Source: Schistocerca nitens (taxonomy: Eukaryota; Arthropoda; Insecta; Orthoptera; Acrididae). From it: DNA of 64,000 nt. Within the stretch, counting starts at the first letter, position 1. Every line of letters starts with the position of its first letter. Positions 11,390 through 23,020 of the stretch are shown piece after piece. Where the stretch lies: positions 272,729,503 through 272,793,502 of the forward strand of contig NC_064622.1 in assembly GCF_023898315.1 (NCBI RefSeq), in the 5' to 3' direction. The notes beneath the pieces are model-generated. The model was given only the letters and a program-made list of their open reading frames with translations, was not told where the DNA came from and searched no databases. Made by a program: the position numbers and the translations under genes.

Positions 11390-11885
11390 GTTAAAACTAT
11401 AGGAAGATAGAACAACATTTACGAATTTTTTGCGGCCGGTGACGTTTACTTGTCATCTTTCGGACATTCTTATTTATCTACTAGCCAAATCATAAAAACG
11501 CTGTTAAATACAACGTAACAGCTGTGCTGAAAGTTTTCCTATGCTTTGTATCACATACGAGCGAATGGCACATTGTAAATACTGTCTTCCAGCATTTAAT
11601 ACAGTTACATAGTCTTCCAGAGCCAAACAGGCCATCCATTCTGTAGATGAATGTCATAGACTCAGTTCCGATGGTTCCATGTTATTTAGCGTAGGAAAGC
11701 ATAATAATGTTCATCTGTACATATTATGCAGTCGATGAGGTGCTTACGAATACATTCGTTAACTCCTACGCTTGTAATATTTCGTTATTCTACGGTTTGG
11801 ATGTTTACAATCACGTACTATTTTCATAATACCACGACACTGTCCGATTCTCAATATTTGTTTAGTCAGCTACGATTTCGGTCAT
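11390..11885. other. Unassigned AT-rich spacer
   Basis: No coding or terminal-repeat signal recognised. Confidence 0.4.
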
Positions 11886-12607
11886 TATGATCTATCTCTG
11901 TATCTACGGCTACATGATTGCACTGCAATTCACAATTAAGTGCGTGGCGGAGGGTTCACCCTCAAGCTATTTCTCTACCAGCCCACTTTCTAACAGGAGG
12001 TTGAAAAATGAACACTTTAATCTTTACAAGCGAGCTCTGATTTCTCTTGTTTTATTATGATAATCATTTTACCTTGTGTACGTTGGCGAAAAAAATTAAC
12101 ACTCCGAGGATGATGTCGATGATTGAAATTTCGTGAAAAGATCCTGCCGTAACGAAAAATGTCTGTTTTAATAACTATATCGCATATCCTAAACCTGGCA
12201 CTCCCTCTCCTGTTCAGCGATAATACAAAGAGAGCTGCCCTTGCTCGAACTTTGCCGGTGTCCTCAGTCAATCCTACCTGATCCTGAACCCACATTGCAT
12301 AGCGATACTCCATAAGAGGGCGGACAAGCGTAGAGTAACCAGTCCCTTTTGTAGAACTTTTGCATTTTATAAGTACTATACCAGTAAATCGCAGTCTTTG
12401 GCTTGCTTATCCCCAGCATTATCTAATTGATATTTCCAATTTAAGTTATTTTTAATCGTAATTCCTAAGTATTAGTTGAGTTTACATCCTTCAGATTTGC
12501 GTAGTATATCGCGTAACCGAAATTTAGCGGATTCCTTTTAGTATACATGTGGATGACGTCACATTTATCATCATTTAGAGTCAATGACCACTTTTCGCAT
12601 TACACAG

Positions 12608-13997
12608 TTTTTTTTGTTTTTTTTTTTTTTTTTTTGGTCATCAGTCTACTGACTGGTTTGATGCGGCCCGCCACGAATTCCTTTCCTGTGCTAACCTCTT
12701 CATCTCAGAGTAGCACTTGCAACCTACGTCCTCAATTATTTGCTTGACGTATTCCAATCTCTGTCTTCCTCTACAGTTTTTGCCCTCTACAGCTCCCTCT
12801 AGTACCATGGAAGTCATTCCCTCATGTCTAAGCAGATGTCCTATCATCCTGTCCCTTCTCCTTATCAGTGTTTCCCACATATTCCTTTCCTCTCAGATTC
12901 TGCGTAGAACCTCCTCATTCCTTACCTTATCAGTCCACCTAATTTTCAACATTCGTCTATAGCACCACATCTCAAATGCTTCGATTCTCTTCTGTTCCGG
13001 TTTTCCCACAGTCCATGTTTCATTACCATACAATGCTGTACTCCAGACGTACATCCTCAGAAATTTCTTCCTCAAATTAAGGCCGGTATTTGATATTAGT
13101 AGACTTCTCTTGGCCAGAAATGCCTTTTTTACCATAGCGAGTCTGCTTTTGATGATGTCCTCCTTGCTCCGTCCGTCATTGGTTATTTTACTGCCTAGGT
13201 AGCAGAATTCCTTAACTTCATTGACTTCGTGACCATCAATCCTGATGTTAAGTTTCTTGCTGTTCTCATTTCTACTACTTCTCATTACCTTCGTCTTTCT
13301 CCGATTTACTCTCAAACCATACTGTGTACTCATTAGACTGTTCATTCCGTTAAGCAGATCATTTAATTCTTCTTCACTTTCACTCAGGATAGCAATGTCA
13401 TCAGCGAATCGTATCATTGATATCCTTTCACCTTGTATTTTAATTCCACTCCTGAATCTTCCTTTTATTTCCATCATTGCTTCCTCGATGTACAGATTGA
13501 AGAGTAGGGGCGAAAGGCTACAGCTTTGTCTTACACCCTTCTTAATACGAGCACTTCGTTCTTGATCGTCCACTCTTATTATTCCCTCTTGGTTGTTGTA
13601 CATATTGTATATGACCCGTCTCTCCCTATAGCTTACCCCTACTTTTTTCAGAATCTCGAACAGCTTGCACCATTTTATATTGTCGAACGCTTTTTCCAGG
13701 TCAACAAATCCTATGAAAGTGTCTTGATTTTTCTTTAGCCTTGCTTCCATTATTAGCCGTAACGTCAGAATTGCCTGTCTCGTCCCTTTACTTTTCCTAA
13801 ATCCAAACTGATCGTCACCTAGCGCATTCTCAATTTCCTTTTCCATTCTTCTGTATATTATTCTTGTAAGCAGCTTCGATGCATGAGCTGTTAAGCTGAT
13901 TGTGCGATAATTCTCGCACTTGTCAGCTCTTGCCGTCTTCGGAATTGTGTGGATGATGCTTTTCCGAAAGTCAGATGCTATGTCGCCAGACTCATAT
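12608..13997 (-). mobile_element. 5'-truncated LINE, second family
   Basis: It ends in a long T run at 12610-12635, the poly(A) tail on the minus strand, and is flanked by a perfect 9-bp target duplication ATTACACAG (12599-12607 and 13998-14006). At 1390 bp it holds only the RT C-terminal half. This is a clean target-primed reverse transcription product inside the older LINE. Confidence 0.9.
12641..13997 (-). pseudogene. Reverse transcriptase fragment, one nonsense codon
   Basis: Open from the truncation point. Motifs in order: ENYRTISLTAHASKLLTRII, DDQFGFRKSKGTRQAI, GFVDLEKAFDNI, KKGVRQSCSLSPLLFNLYIE, RFADDIAILSESEEEL with the FADD catalytic aspartates, KEFCYLGSKITNDGRSKEDI, and RIEAFEMWCYRRMLKIRWTD. 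A single in-frame TGA at 12893-12895 follows EVLRRI; the same frame then stays open to SWRAASNQSVD at 12641. It is the type often annotated as endonuclease-reverse transcriptase in arthropods. Confidence 0.85.
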
Positions 13998-14015
13998 ATT
14001 ACACAGGTATCTCGT

Positions 14016-14282
14016 CTAAATCATTTTGCAATTGGTTTTGATCATCTGATGACTTTCGAGACGGTAAGTGACTGCATCATCTGCTAACAATCTAAGAGGA
14101 CTGCTCAAGTTGTCTCCTTCATCGTTCATGCAGATCAGCAACAGCAGAGGGCCTGTAGCACTTATTTGAAGAACGCCAGATATTACTTTTGTTTTTTTCG
14201 ACGCCTTTCCGCCAGTTACTACGAAGAAAATTGGGACTCTAGCAGCACAACTAGACGATACTCCACAGGGACTCAATTTCAA
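14016..14282 (-). pseudogene. RT fragment of the host LINE
   Basis: Minus-strand SGVLQISATGPLLLLICMND corresponds to the canonical GVPQGSVLGPLLFLIYIND, followed by SSPLRLLADDAVTYRLES with an ADD catalytic box. Several key residues are substituted. It belongs to the Jockey-like LINE that hosts the three insertions. Confidence 0.65.
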
Positions 14283-14332
14283 TAGAAGTTGCTTGTGAGA
14301 AACGATATCTAAAGCTATGCGGGAAACTAGAA

Positions 14333-14496
14333 GCCACGCGGGATTAGCCGAGCGGTATGGGCGCTGCAGTCATGGACTGTGCGGCTGGTCCCGGCGGAGG
14401 TTCGCGTCCTCCCTCGGGCATGGGTGTGTGTAGCTTAAGGACTGATGACCTTAGCAGTTAAGTTCCATAAGATTTCACACACATTTGAACATTTTT
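14333..14496 (+). repeat. tRNA-derived SINE, family B
   Basis: The tRNA-Leu/Ser-like head contains GGATTAGCCGAGCGG (A-box) and GGAGGTTCGCGTCC (B-box), followed by a CCTCGGGCATGGGTGTG body. A perfect 10-bp target duplication GAAACTAGAA flanks it (14323-14332 and 14497-14506). It is inserted in the host LINE just left of the Tc1 element. Confidence 0.9.
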
Positions 14497-14536
14497 GAAA
14501 CTAGAAACATGGAATCCATTTGAGATTCCCTATCTA

Positions 14537-16013
14537 CACTCATGCTCATAAATTAAGGATAATGCTGATACACGGTGAAACAATCTTCTGGTGGGCGGTT
14601 TGCGCGTTTAAATCACCTCGGGGTATGACCGTGCGGTGCATTTGACCTGCGGTCGTCGCACGGTGACGCTGTCAGCAGTCAACATACGCAGAGGTGAGTT
14701 GGTGCATGTCAGAGTACGGTGCAGCGAGTAAGTGTGCAGACGTTTTCAGACGTGCTAATGGTGACTGTGTGTTGAAAACGGCTCAAGGAGGACATATTGA
14801 TGACGTTATGAGGGGTAGAATAAAAGGGCGACTGAAGGCTGGTCAAACACAGCAGGTCGTAGCACGGACGCTCCGTGTGCACAAAGTGTGATGTCAAGAT
14901 TATGGCAACGATTCCAGCAGGCAGGAAACGTGCCAGGCGCTACAGTACGGGACGTCCACGGCGTTCAACACCACAATAAGACCGATATCTCACCATCAGT
15001 GCCCGCAGACGGCCACGGAGTTCTGCAGGTAGCCTTGCTTTGGACCTTACCGCAGCAACTGGAACAGTTGTCTCCAGACACACAGTCTACAGACGACTGA
15101 ACAGACATGGTTTTTCGCCCGGAGATATGCAAGGGGCATTCCACTGAACCCTGGTCACAGGAGAGCCCGTGAAGCCTGGTGTCAAGAACACAGTACATGG
15201 TCATTGGAACGGTGGTCCCAGGTTATTTTCACGGACGAGTCCAGGTATAGTCTGAACTGTGATTCTCGCCGGGTTTTCATCTGGCGTGAACCAGGAACCA
15301 GATACCAACACCCTAATACCCTTGAAAGGGACCTGTATGGAGGTCGTGGTTTGATGGTGTGGGGTTGGGATAATGATTGGTGCACGTGCACCCCAGCATG
15401 TCTTTGACAGAGTAAATGTAATAGGTCAGGTGTATTGGGACGTCATTCTGCACCAGTATGTCTGCCTCTTCAGGGGTGCAGGGGGTCCCACCTTCCTCCT
15501 GATGGATGATAATCCACGGCCCCACCGAGCTGCCATCGTGGAGGAATACCTTGAAACAGAAGATATCAGGTGTATGGAGTGGCCTGCCTGTTCTACAGAC
15601 CGAAACCCCATCGAGCACGTCTGGGATGCTCTCGGTCGACTTATCGCTGCACGCCTTCAAACCCCTACGACACTTCAGGGGCTCCGGCAGGCACTGGTGC
15701 AAGAATGGGAGGCTATACCCCAGCAGCTGCTCGACCACTTGATCCAGAGTATGCCAACCCTTTGTGCGGCCTGTGTATGTGTGCATGGTGATCATATCCC
15801 ATATTGATGTTGGTTTACATGCGCAGGAAAAAGTGGCGTTTTGTAGCACGTGTGTTTCGGGACGGTTTTCTCAACTGATCACCAACACCGTGGACTTACA
15901 GATCTGTGCTCTGTGTGTTCCCGATGTGCCTATGCTATTAGCGCCAGTTTCGTGTATTGCCAAGTTGTGTGGCACCGCATTCTACAATTATCCTTAATTT
16001 ATGAGCATGAGTG
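14537..16013 (+). mobile_element. Tc1-like element with complete ends
   Basis: Inverted termini CACTCATGCTCATAAATTAA match at both ends over at least 27 bp, and TA flanks each side (14535-14536, 16014-16015). The length is 1477 bp. It sits in the minus-strand LINE. The transposase inside is frameshifted, so it would need a transposase supplied from elsewhere. Confidence 0.9.
14694..15807 (+). pseudogene. Tc1-like transposase pseudogene
   Basis: Blocks in order are the HTH (RGRIKGRLKAGQTQQVVART, then VMSRLWQRFQQAGNVPG in another frame), VIFTDESRYSLNCDSRRVFI with the first D, GGRGLMVWG, LLMDDNPRPHRAA with the second D, and NPIEHVWDALGRLIAARLQT with the E. All three catalytic positions survive, but at least three frameshifts separate the blocks. 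The last frame is open to the natural C-terminus at 15807. Confidence 0.8.
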
Positions 16014-16420
16014 TATCTGAGATTCCCTTCATCCGAATAAAGAGCTAGTTGTTTGACAAGTGCGATGTTTCCTGACTCTGTGCTGACTGTGTGTTACCAG
16101 ACCGTTATCCTGTAGGTCATTTATAATGTTCGAACACAATATATGTTCCAAAATTTTACAGCAAATCGACGTTAGAGATATGGGCCTGTAATTCAGCGGA
16201 CTACTTCACTTTCTTTTCTTGGGTTATTGGTGTAACTTGTGAAACTTTTCAGTCTTTAGATACGGATCTTCAGACTACGGAGCAGTTTCATATGATTGCT
16301 AACTATGGAGCAACTGTGTCAGGGTACTGTAAATGCTACTGACTGGTATAGATTGTGGACCGGAGGTCCTGCCTTTAGAAAAGCCGTGAATGGTATCGTC
16401 AAATAGAGTAAAATCGTGAT

Positions 16421-16993
16421 AAAATGGTAAAGAATCATGGCCCGTTATATCGGGTCGTCGCTAACGTATCTAGCCTACTACTACAGAGCAAACAGCTGAG
16501 GAGAAGTTAACGCTAGATGTAGCTGGCTGAAGGCAGTTTTCAGCTGCGTGACACAAAGAACTTTATTCTGCACAAAACAAATTCGGTTACATTAAAATGT
16601 ACTTAAAGAAAGAGACAGAGTTTTAACACAGGTACAGAGAGAAACATTACTTAAATTATTAAAAGTAGCTGCAAATTAGTGTCTGTGGCATGTTGAAGGA
16701 TAAAAAAAGTCGCAGGCACAGCTTTTTATTTGCTCATTAACTTCACTATTTTCATCTAGAAGGTTTAATAAGCGTTCAGTCCTGGAACTGATGTGCCCCA
16801 CTATACTTAAAGTTCTGCGATTTTGTGGAGGAGAAGAGTTGAAATAGCGAATATATCATGAAGAGACGAGGTCGCGCTAAGACATTAAAATATGTGTAAC
16901 TGAGACATACGATGTCTGTAGAAGGCTGTCCAATCTAGTGTCAAAGCTGTGTACAGGATATTACGACGTGGTTCAATGGGTAATGCGACCAGA
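16421..16993. other. Unassigned AT-rich spacer
   Basis: No recognised feature between the LINE 5' truncation point and the next SINE. Confidence 0.4.
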
Positions 16994-17004
16994 TACCCCG
17001 GATT

Positions 17005-17199
17005 GGTTCCAATGGCTCTGAGCACTATGGGACTTAACTGTTCAGGTCATCAGTCCCCTAGAACTTAGAATTACTTAAAGCTAACTAACATAAGGACATC
17101 ACACACATCCATGCCCGAGGCAGGATTCGAACCTGCGACCGTAGCGGTTGCGCGGTTCCACACTGTAGCGCCTAGAACCGCTCGGCCACTCCAGTCGGC
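17005..17199 (-). repeat. tRNA-derived SINE, family A
   Basis: Minus-orientation copy with B-box complement GGATTCGAACCTGC. It is flanked by the 11-bp duplication TACCCCGGATT (16994-17004 and 17200-17210). Confidence 0.92.
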
Positions 17200-17210
17200 T
17201 ACCCCGGATT

Positions 17211-18999
17211 ACATGACCTAATCTATATCTATAAATAAAAGGCTTCTGTCTGTACGTACTGACAGACTTTCCTCCATGTCCACCCACTGCCACCTATACA
17301 TGGTTGGGGTGGTAGATACCCTTACTCTCATGACGGTACTGACGGAGTCTGCTTCCGATGGCTAGCAGTCGACGAGTGTGGAGTGCAGAAATCCGCGAAA
17401 TAGGAAGAACTGTATACTCTGTGACTTCACCGTACATGTGAACATACGTTTATTGTTTCATTCGTCCGACATAATACGGTGCTTGCGCGGTTTCGTCATT
17501 CGTACATTAATAACGACGTGTAATAGCAAATAGATCAGTTTTTGATCTCTCAGCGCGTTTTCGTACATCACATGTCACCGACGATCGACACAGACACTAA
17601 GGAAAAAATCGAGATGAACTCAAAGATAAAGATACTCCTAACTGACAATGTATAATCGAAAAGTATACTATAGTGATTTCGGACAAACATTTCACTTATT
17701 CTTCGTGAGTGTAATCCTTTCCAGCTTTATTTGAATACTATTATTAAACCAATATTACTAAACTAGCATTGGCCCCGTGGTTTTACCAACAGTCAAATAT
17801 GTCTGGGTAATGCAATATCGAAACGTCATGCAGAATATGGGTTTCGAGTCTATTAACTTAATACTGTAACGTCATATAGAATGTGGCATATTTAAAGACA
17901 ACTAAGTCTTCCACATCCCGCATTATATTGAGACATTCTGCGAACCAGTCACCCACTTCCACCCACGACAATATGGATGAAACACGTTCAGGGCTCTATC
18001 ATCATTACATATCATCGTGAATGAAACAATAAAAACTTATTTACATATATGATATAGTTCGTACGTCATATATTATTTAGCTTTAGCTAGGAACATTTAT
18101 TGCTCGATATTTCACAGGGCTTTGCTCACCCCACTCACCCACTGCCACGCAACGCTCCCACCTCCCTTACTCACTGGATAACTGCATTCATTATGTCCTC
18201 AATGAACTACACTTCTGCACTCATATCTAGAATGGTACTCATGCTTTCTCCCATGCTACGTATAAGTTCTGACCTGCGCAACGCTGGGTTTTCTTTTTCC
18301 TGTACAGTCAGAACCACACTAAAAGCAGCATTAAGTCATATATTTTACTTCCGAAAACTTGCGTGGGTGAACGGATCGCCTATCTCCATTGAAAAATGTG
18401 TGAGCTGTCACTGACGCCGGGATGTTGTACGTAATAAACTGCGTTCACCACCAAACACCTTTGTTGCCGTAACGATAGCAAAAACAGTTTCCTCGTTAGC
18501 TTTCCCTGTAGCGGAGTGGTGATAGTAAATAAACAGTTGAGTGTCGAGTTTTAACGCTGAATACCGTAAATTTCGGAGCGGAGTGTGACAACTCCCGTGG
18601 CAGATAATGCCAATCCTCTGCTACGCATTTTCGATAGCACAGAGCCGTCGTATCGCGATAGATTTATCTGCTGCAGCCTGTTGTTCAATCGCTCACCCTC
18701 CTCTTTTTTTCGGTTGCTAGGGATGCTCAGCGATGCAGTGTTCTGGGATGCGATGGAACGAACAGCGTAGCTCGTGGCGTGACGCCGCAGCTGTACCAGT
18801 AGTAATTTGTGTTCGTTGATCCGTCAGGAAGATATCCGTTCCACGAGGTCGTCCTGTCTAGTTAGCAGTACACCGTAGATTGTCCCTGCAGATATTTTAA
18901 ACATTACATAAGTGGTTGCGGTGTTTAGTGTACTAAACTGTGTTCTTAGCGCGCATTGTTTCAATCTTAACCCACGTGAATGAGCAGGGTGATTGGATG
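17211..18999. other. Mostly unassigned; possible repeat end at 17220
   Basis: CTATATCTATAAATAAAAGG at about 17222 resembles a recurrent locust repeat terminus I have seen, possibly Helitron-like, but no CTRR/hairpin end could be set. CCACCCACTGCCAC at 17280 recurs in similar form near 18135. No coding sequence is recognised. Confidence 0.25.
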
Positions 19000-19011
19000 A
19001 GAGTATAAATA

Positions 19012-20416
19012 CACTACTGGCCATTAAAATTGCTACACCACGAAGATGACGTTCTACAGGCGCGAAATTTAACCGACAGGAAGAAGATGCTGTGATATGC
19101 AAATGATCAGCTTTTCAGAGCATTCACACAGGGTTGGCGCTGGTGGCGACACCTACAACGTGCTAACATGAGGAAAGTTTCCAACCGATTTCTCATGCAC
19201 ACACAGCAGTTGACCGGCGTTGCCTGGTGAAACGTTGTTGTGATGCCTCGTGTAACGGAGAGAAATGCGTACCATCACGTTTCCGACATTGATAAAGGTC
19301 GGATTGTAGCCTATCGCGATTGCGGTTTATCGTATCGCACGTTGCTGCTCGCGTTGGTCGAGATCCAATGACTGTTACCAGAATACGGCATCGGTGGGCT
19401 CAGGAAGAGAATACGGAACGCCGTGCTGGATCCCAACGGTCCCGTATCACTAGCAGTCGAAATGACAGGCATCTTGTCCGTACGGCTGCAACGGATCGTG
19501 CAGCCACGTGTCGATCCCTGAGTAAACAGATGGGGACGTTTGCAAGACAACAGCCATCTGCACGAACAGTTCGACGTCGTTTGCAGCGGCATGGACTATC
19601 AGCTCGGAGACCACGGCTGCGGTTACCCTTGACGATGCATCACAGACAGGAGCGCCTGCGATGGTGTACTCAACGACGAACCTGGGTGCACGAATGGCAA
19701 AACGTCATTCTTTCGGATGAATCCAAGTTCTGTTTACAGCATCACGATGGTCGCATCCGTGTTTGGCGACATCGCGGTGTACGCACATTGGAAGCTTGTA
19801 TTCGTCATCGCCATACTGGCGTATCACCCGTCGGGACGGTATGGGGTGCCATTGGTTACACGTCTCAGTCAGCTCTTGTTCGCACTGACGGCACTTTGAA
19901 CAGTGGACGTTACATTACAGATGTGTTATGACCCGTGGTCTACCCTTCATTCGATCCCTGCGAAACCCTACATTTCAGCAGTATAAGGCACGACCGCATG
20001 TTGCAGGTCCTGTACGGGCCTTTCTGGATACCGAAAATGTTCGACAGCTGCTCTGGCCAGCACATTCTCCAGATCTCTCACCATGTGAAAACATCTGGTC
20101 AATGGTGGCCGATCAGCTGGCTCGTCACAATACGCCAGTCACCCCTTTTGATGAACTGTGGAAGCGTGTTGAAGCTGCATGGGCAGCTGTACCTGTACAC
20201 GCCATCAAAGCTCTGTTTGAATCAATGACCAGGCGTATCAAGGCCGTTATTACGGCCAGAGGTGGTTGTTCTGGGTACTGATTTCTCAGGATCTATGCAC
20301 CGAAATTGCGTGAAAATGCAATCACATGTCAGTTCTAGTATAGTATCTTTGTTCAATTAATACCCGTTTATCATCTCCATTTCTTCTTGGTGTAGCAGTT
20401 TTAATGGCCAGTAGTG
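19012..20416 (+). mobile_element. Tc1-like element with complete ends
   Basis: Termini CACTACTGGCCATTAAAA are inverted at both ends, with TA at 19010-19011 and 20417-20418. Length 1405 bp. The internal transposase is a near-intact pseudogene, so the copy is defective but probably still mobilisable in trans. Confidence 0.9.
19243..20281 (+). pseudogene. Tc1-like transposase, two frameshifts and a lost catalytic D
   Basis: It starts MPRVTERNAYHHVSDIDKGR at 19243. A frameshift near 19338 moves the reading into VAARVGRDPMTVTRIRHRWA. The first catalytic motif VILSDESKFCL is intact. A second break near 19925 precedes PTFQQYKARPHVAGP, where the second catalytic aspartate has become tyrosine. SPDLSPCENIWSMV keeps the glutamate. 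By my count 34 residues separate the second and third catalytic positions, the usual Tc1 spacing. It ends GGCSGY. Confidence 0.85.
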
Positions 20417-20418
20417 TA

Positions 20419-21439
20419 CGTTAACGCTGCATAGTCAGAGACTACAAAATGAACTAAAACTCCTCTACTATGGACCAAAACGGGAAAAAGTCCAGAAAAC
20501 ATGTTCTCTAAGATGCGTACCTTAAGAGCTATGAGCAATTGTTTAGTAGAAGAGATGCATTTCACAGTAGCGAAGATGAACAGGTGCTCGATGTTCTTAA
20601 AGTACGCAGTTTATAGCCTATGTTTAACAGCCTTTTTTTTATTTTGGTCCATACTACCACCTCTGAAAATTTTTGTGTGGAGTTCTGTTTCACCCTGTAC
20701 ATGAAGCATGTTACGTGATGGGAAGTCACACTAGACATTACTATAGACACACCATTATTGTAGGTGCGCTAAACATGTGACTCACGCGGACACAAAAAAT
20801 AAAATAAAAAATAATCATGACAATTATATGTAAGAAACTTTGCATTGGGACGCATCAGCACGAGTTACAGCTCTTAACAAACTTGTGGACTCTTCTAACC
20901 TCAGCACGAGATCCGGAATTAGGCCAAGCGTTCTTTCGCCCTGAAAATCAAATACCAACAAAAAGAGAACAGAAATGGAATGAATTGGAAGTATTACTTC
21001 GACACGAATCATACAACCAAAGTGTGAGCCCTGAAATCGTCGATGCGAATGGATTTCTCTCACTTTCACTCTGCGCGGGCCTCATCGTTCCCATTTATGT
21101 AACGCCTTACTGTTCGACCTGACAAACCTTATAAAAAAATTCCTTCTGAAGCAACATCAGTAGCTCTTACGACCAGTTAGAAATAAACAAAAAAGGGAAC
21201 AAAGTAAATCTGGCTTCAGCGTGATAATTGCACCATCATAGCATTCTACAGCTCTAGATGTCGTGCGTTGTGAACTCAACCAGTACCCAAAACCCACAAG
21301 ATTAATATCGATCACCACACGTACCTACTCAGCTGCAGCCGAAAACCCGCCGCCATAGGTAACTAGTGCAGCCCACAAGTCAAAGAAGTTAATATGACCA
21401 AGCGACCAACGATTTATCTGCCACATTACTTACGCACCA
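20419..21439. other. Unassigned, with a possible dispersed repeat at 20460-20700
   Basis: The stretch with TATGGACCAAAACGGG and its partial inverse TTTTGGTCCATACTA at about 20640-20655 looks like part of a non-coding repeat. No protein similarity seen. Confidence 0.3.
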
Positions 21440-22332
21440 GTACATACATGATGTAAAGATGAGGAAGACGACGGAAGGAATGAAAATTCGGCAAACCACC
21501 TTTCACAGCTGCCTATTTGTATCTTATGCAAATGTATTGTATGGCCCATACAGTTAAATGCTTTCGTTAAATCGAAGAAAATACATACTGTCATCAACCT
21601 GTTGTTTAGTAAAGTTAGGTCTCACACCCAAAAGAATAAGAAGCATTGTCTATTCATACTCCTTTCCTGAAGACAATCTGAGAGTCTGGCATTAAATTAT
21701 CTGTATTGAGATGCGCCGCTATTCTCCTACACATTACTTTGTCAAAAACGTTTGAAAACATTGGTAAAAATTGGTTGGTAATTTCCCAAGTTATCTCTTT
21801 CAGCCTTCTTATAAAGTGGTTTCACTAACCAGTATTTCAGTCTATCAGGTGATTGGCCACGCATGAAATACACATTGCACATTTGACCTGATGCTGAACA
21901 AATGTATTGTGCATGATTTTCACATTCCTACTTGAAATTTCATCATATCCATGAGAGTCTTTACTCTGTAAAGATATAATAATGAATTGAGTTATTTCAT
22001 GTTTTCGGTAACTGCATGCGATGTAGTTGCCTGCGGACATCAGCTTACAAAACTTCTACAGATTTACCTGTTCCAATAAAATTTTGATTTAACTTGCCGC
22101 CTATTGACAAGAAGTGATTATTAAATATTTTGCATAACACTGATAGATCACTAACAGTTCCACCCGTATTCAAGAAAGGTGTAATGTGTTAAACACCTGC
22201 ATTCTCTCCTGACGTCTGCTTAAAGATTGACCACATAGTTTTAATTTTATTCTGAGAGCTTTCTATTCTCTTTCCTGTACTGCGTTGTATTGACCTATCT
22301 AATGACACTGCTTATCATTTTGCAGTACTGCC
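21440..22332 (-). pseudogene. LINE reverse transcriptase relic
   Basis: Minus-strand frames give SHGYDEISSRNVKIMHNTFV, then LKYWLVKPLYKK-like, QPIF, NVF, and DLTKAFNCMGHTIH, corresponding to RT blocks ending at the LDLSKAFD motif. The frame is broken repeatedly and both ends are missing. It lies just left of a fold-back family SINE. Confidence 0.6.
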
Positions 22333-22458
22333 CATACTAAACTGCTACTACCGAGCTCAGGCTGTCTATCACATTAGTATACAGCTCTCGTTTCCTACTA
22401 CATCATATTCTAATGGCGTTATTTATCCAAATCTATTGCTTATTGCTACTGCATATCT

Positions 22459-22632
22459 AAAGTTTGGAAGGTAGGAGACGAGGTACTAGCAGAAGTAAAG
22501 CTGTGAGGACGGGGCGTGAGTCGTGCTTGGGTAGCTCAGTTGGTAGAGCACTTACCCGCGAAAGGCAAAGGTCCCGATTTCGAACACAGTTTCATATCAG
22601 CGCACACTCCGCTGCAGAGTGAAAATTTCATT
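22459..22632 (+). repeat. tRNA-headed SINE, family E (single-armed)
   Basis: The tRNA-like part reads GGGTAGCTCAGTTGGTAGAG (A-box) and a decayed B-box, then a tail with CACTCCGCTGCAGAGTG. A perfect 13-bp duplication CTACTGCATATCT flanks it (22446-22458 and 22633-22645). It lacks the inverted left arm seen in the copies at 25176 and 55999. Confidence 0.9.
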
Positions 22633-22808
22633 CTACTGCATATCTGTCTGCAAGTGATAAGAGTTTGCCAAGTTAGCTCTTCAAAATCAACTTCAAGTCT
22701 TTCTTAAGAAACGATCCTAGTACAGCGTCAAGTCTGAAGAGGAAAGCCATGTACTTTGAACAGAAGGATCTGTAAAGCCTCCCCCCCCCCCCGTCCCTGA
22801 AGTAAAAA

Positions 22809-23009
22809 GAGCCGGCCGCGGTGGTCTAGCGGTTCTAGGCGCTCAGTCCGGGACTGCGTGACTGCTACGGTCGCAGGTTCGAATTCTGCCTCGGGCATGG
22901 ATGTGTGTGATGTCCTTAGGTTAGTTAGGTTTAAGTAGTTCTAAGTTCTAGGGGAAAGATGACCACAGATGTTAAGTCCCATAGTGCTCAGAGCCATTTG
23001 AACCATTTT
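22809..23009 (+). repeat. tRNA-derived SINE, family A
   Basis: Plus-orientation copy with head GCCGGCCGCGGTGG, B-box GGTTCGAATTC and tail CATTTGAACCATTTT. Duplication TGAAGTAAAAA flanks it (22798-22808 and 23010-23020). A C homopolymer lies just upstream at about 22779-22792. Confidence 0.9.
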
Positions 23010-23020
23010 TGAAGTAAAAA

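Larger units (their letters stand above)
11890..16420 (-). mobile_element. Minus-strand LINE (Jockey-like RT) with three nested insertions
   Basis: The 3' end is at the left and the sequence runs toward 16420 on the minus strand. Its own segments are about 11890-12607, 14007-14332, 14497-14536 and 16014-16420, about 1.5 kb, so it is 5'-truncated. The passengers are another LINE (12608-13997), a family B SINE (14333-14496) and a Tc1 element (14537-16013). An RT signature (ADD box) lies in the second segment. Its order agrees with a common locust LINE as I remember it. Confidence 0.7.

Noticed and set aside
22515-22590. tRNA-like A and B boxes, here and in all SINE heads
   Set aside because: They are followed by SINE bodies and flanked by target duplications; anticodon arms are irregular, so no tRNA gene is called.
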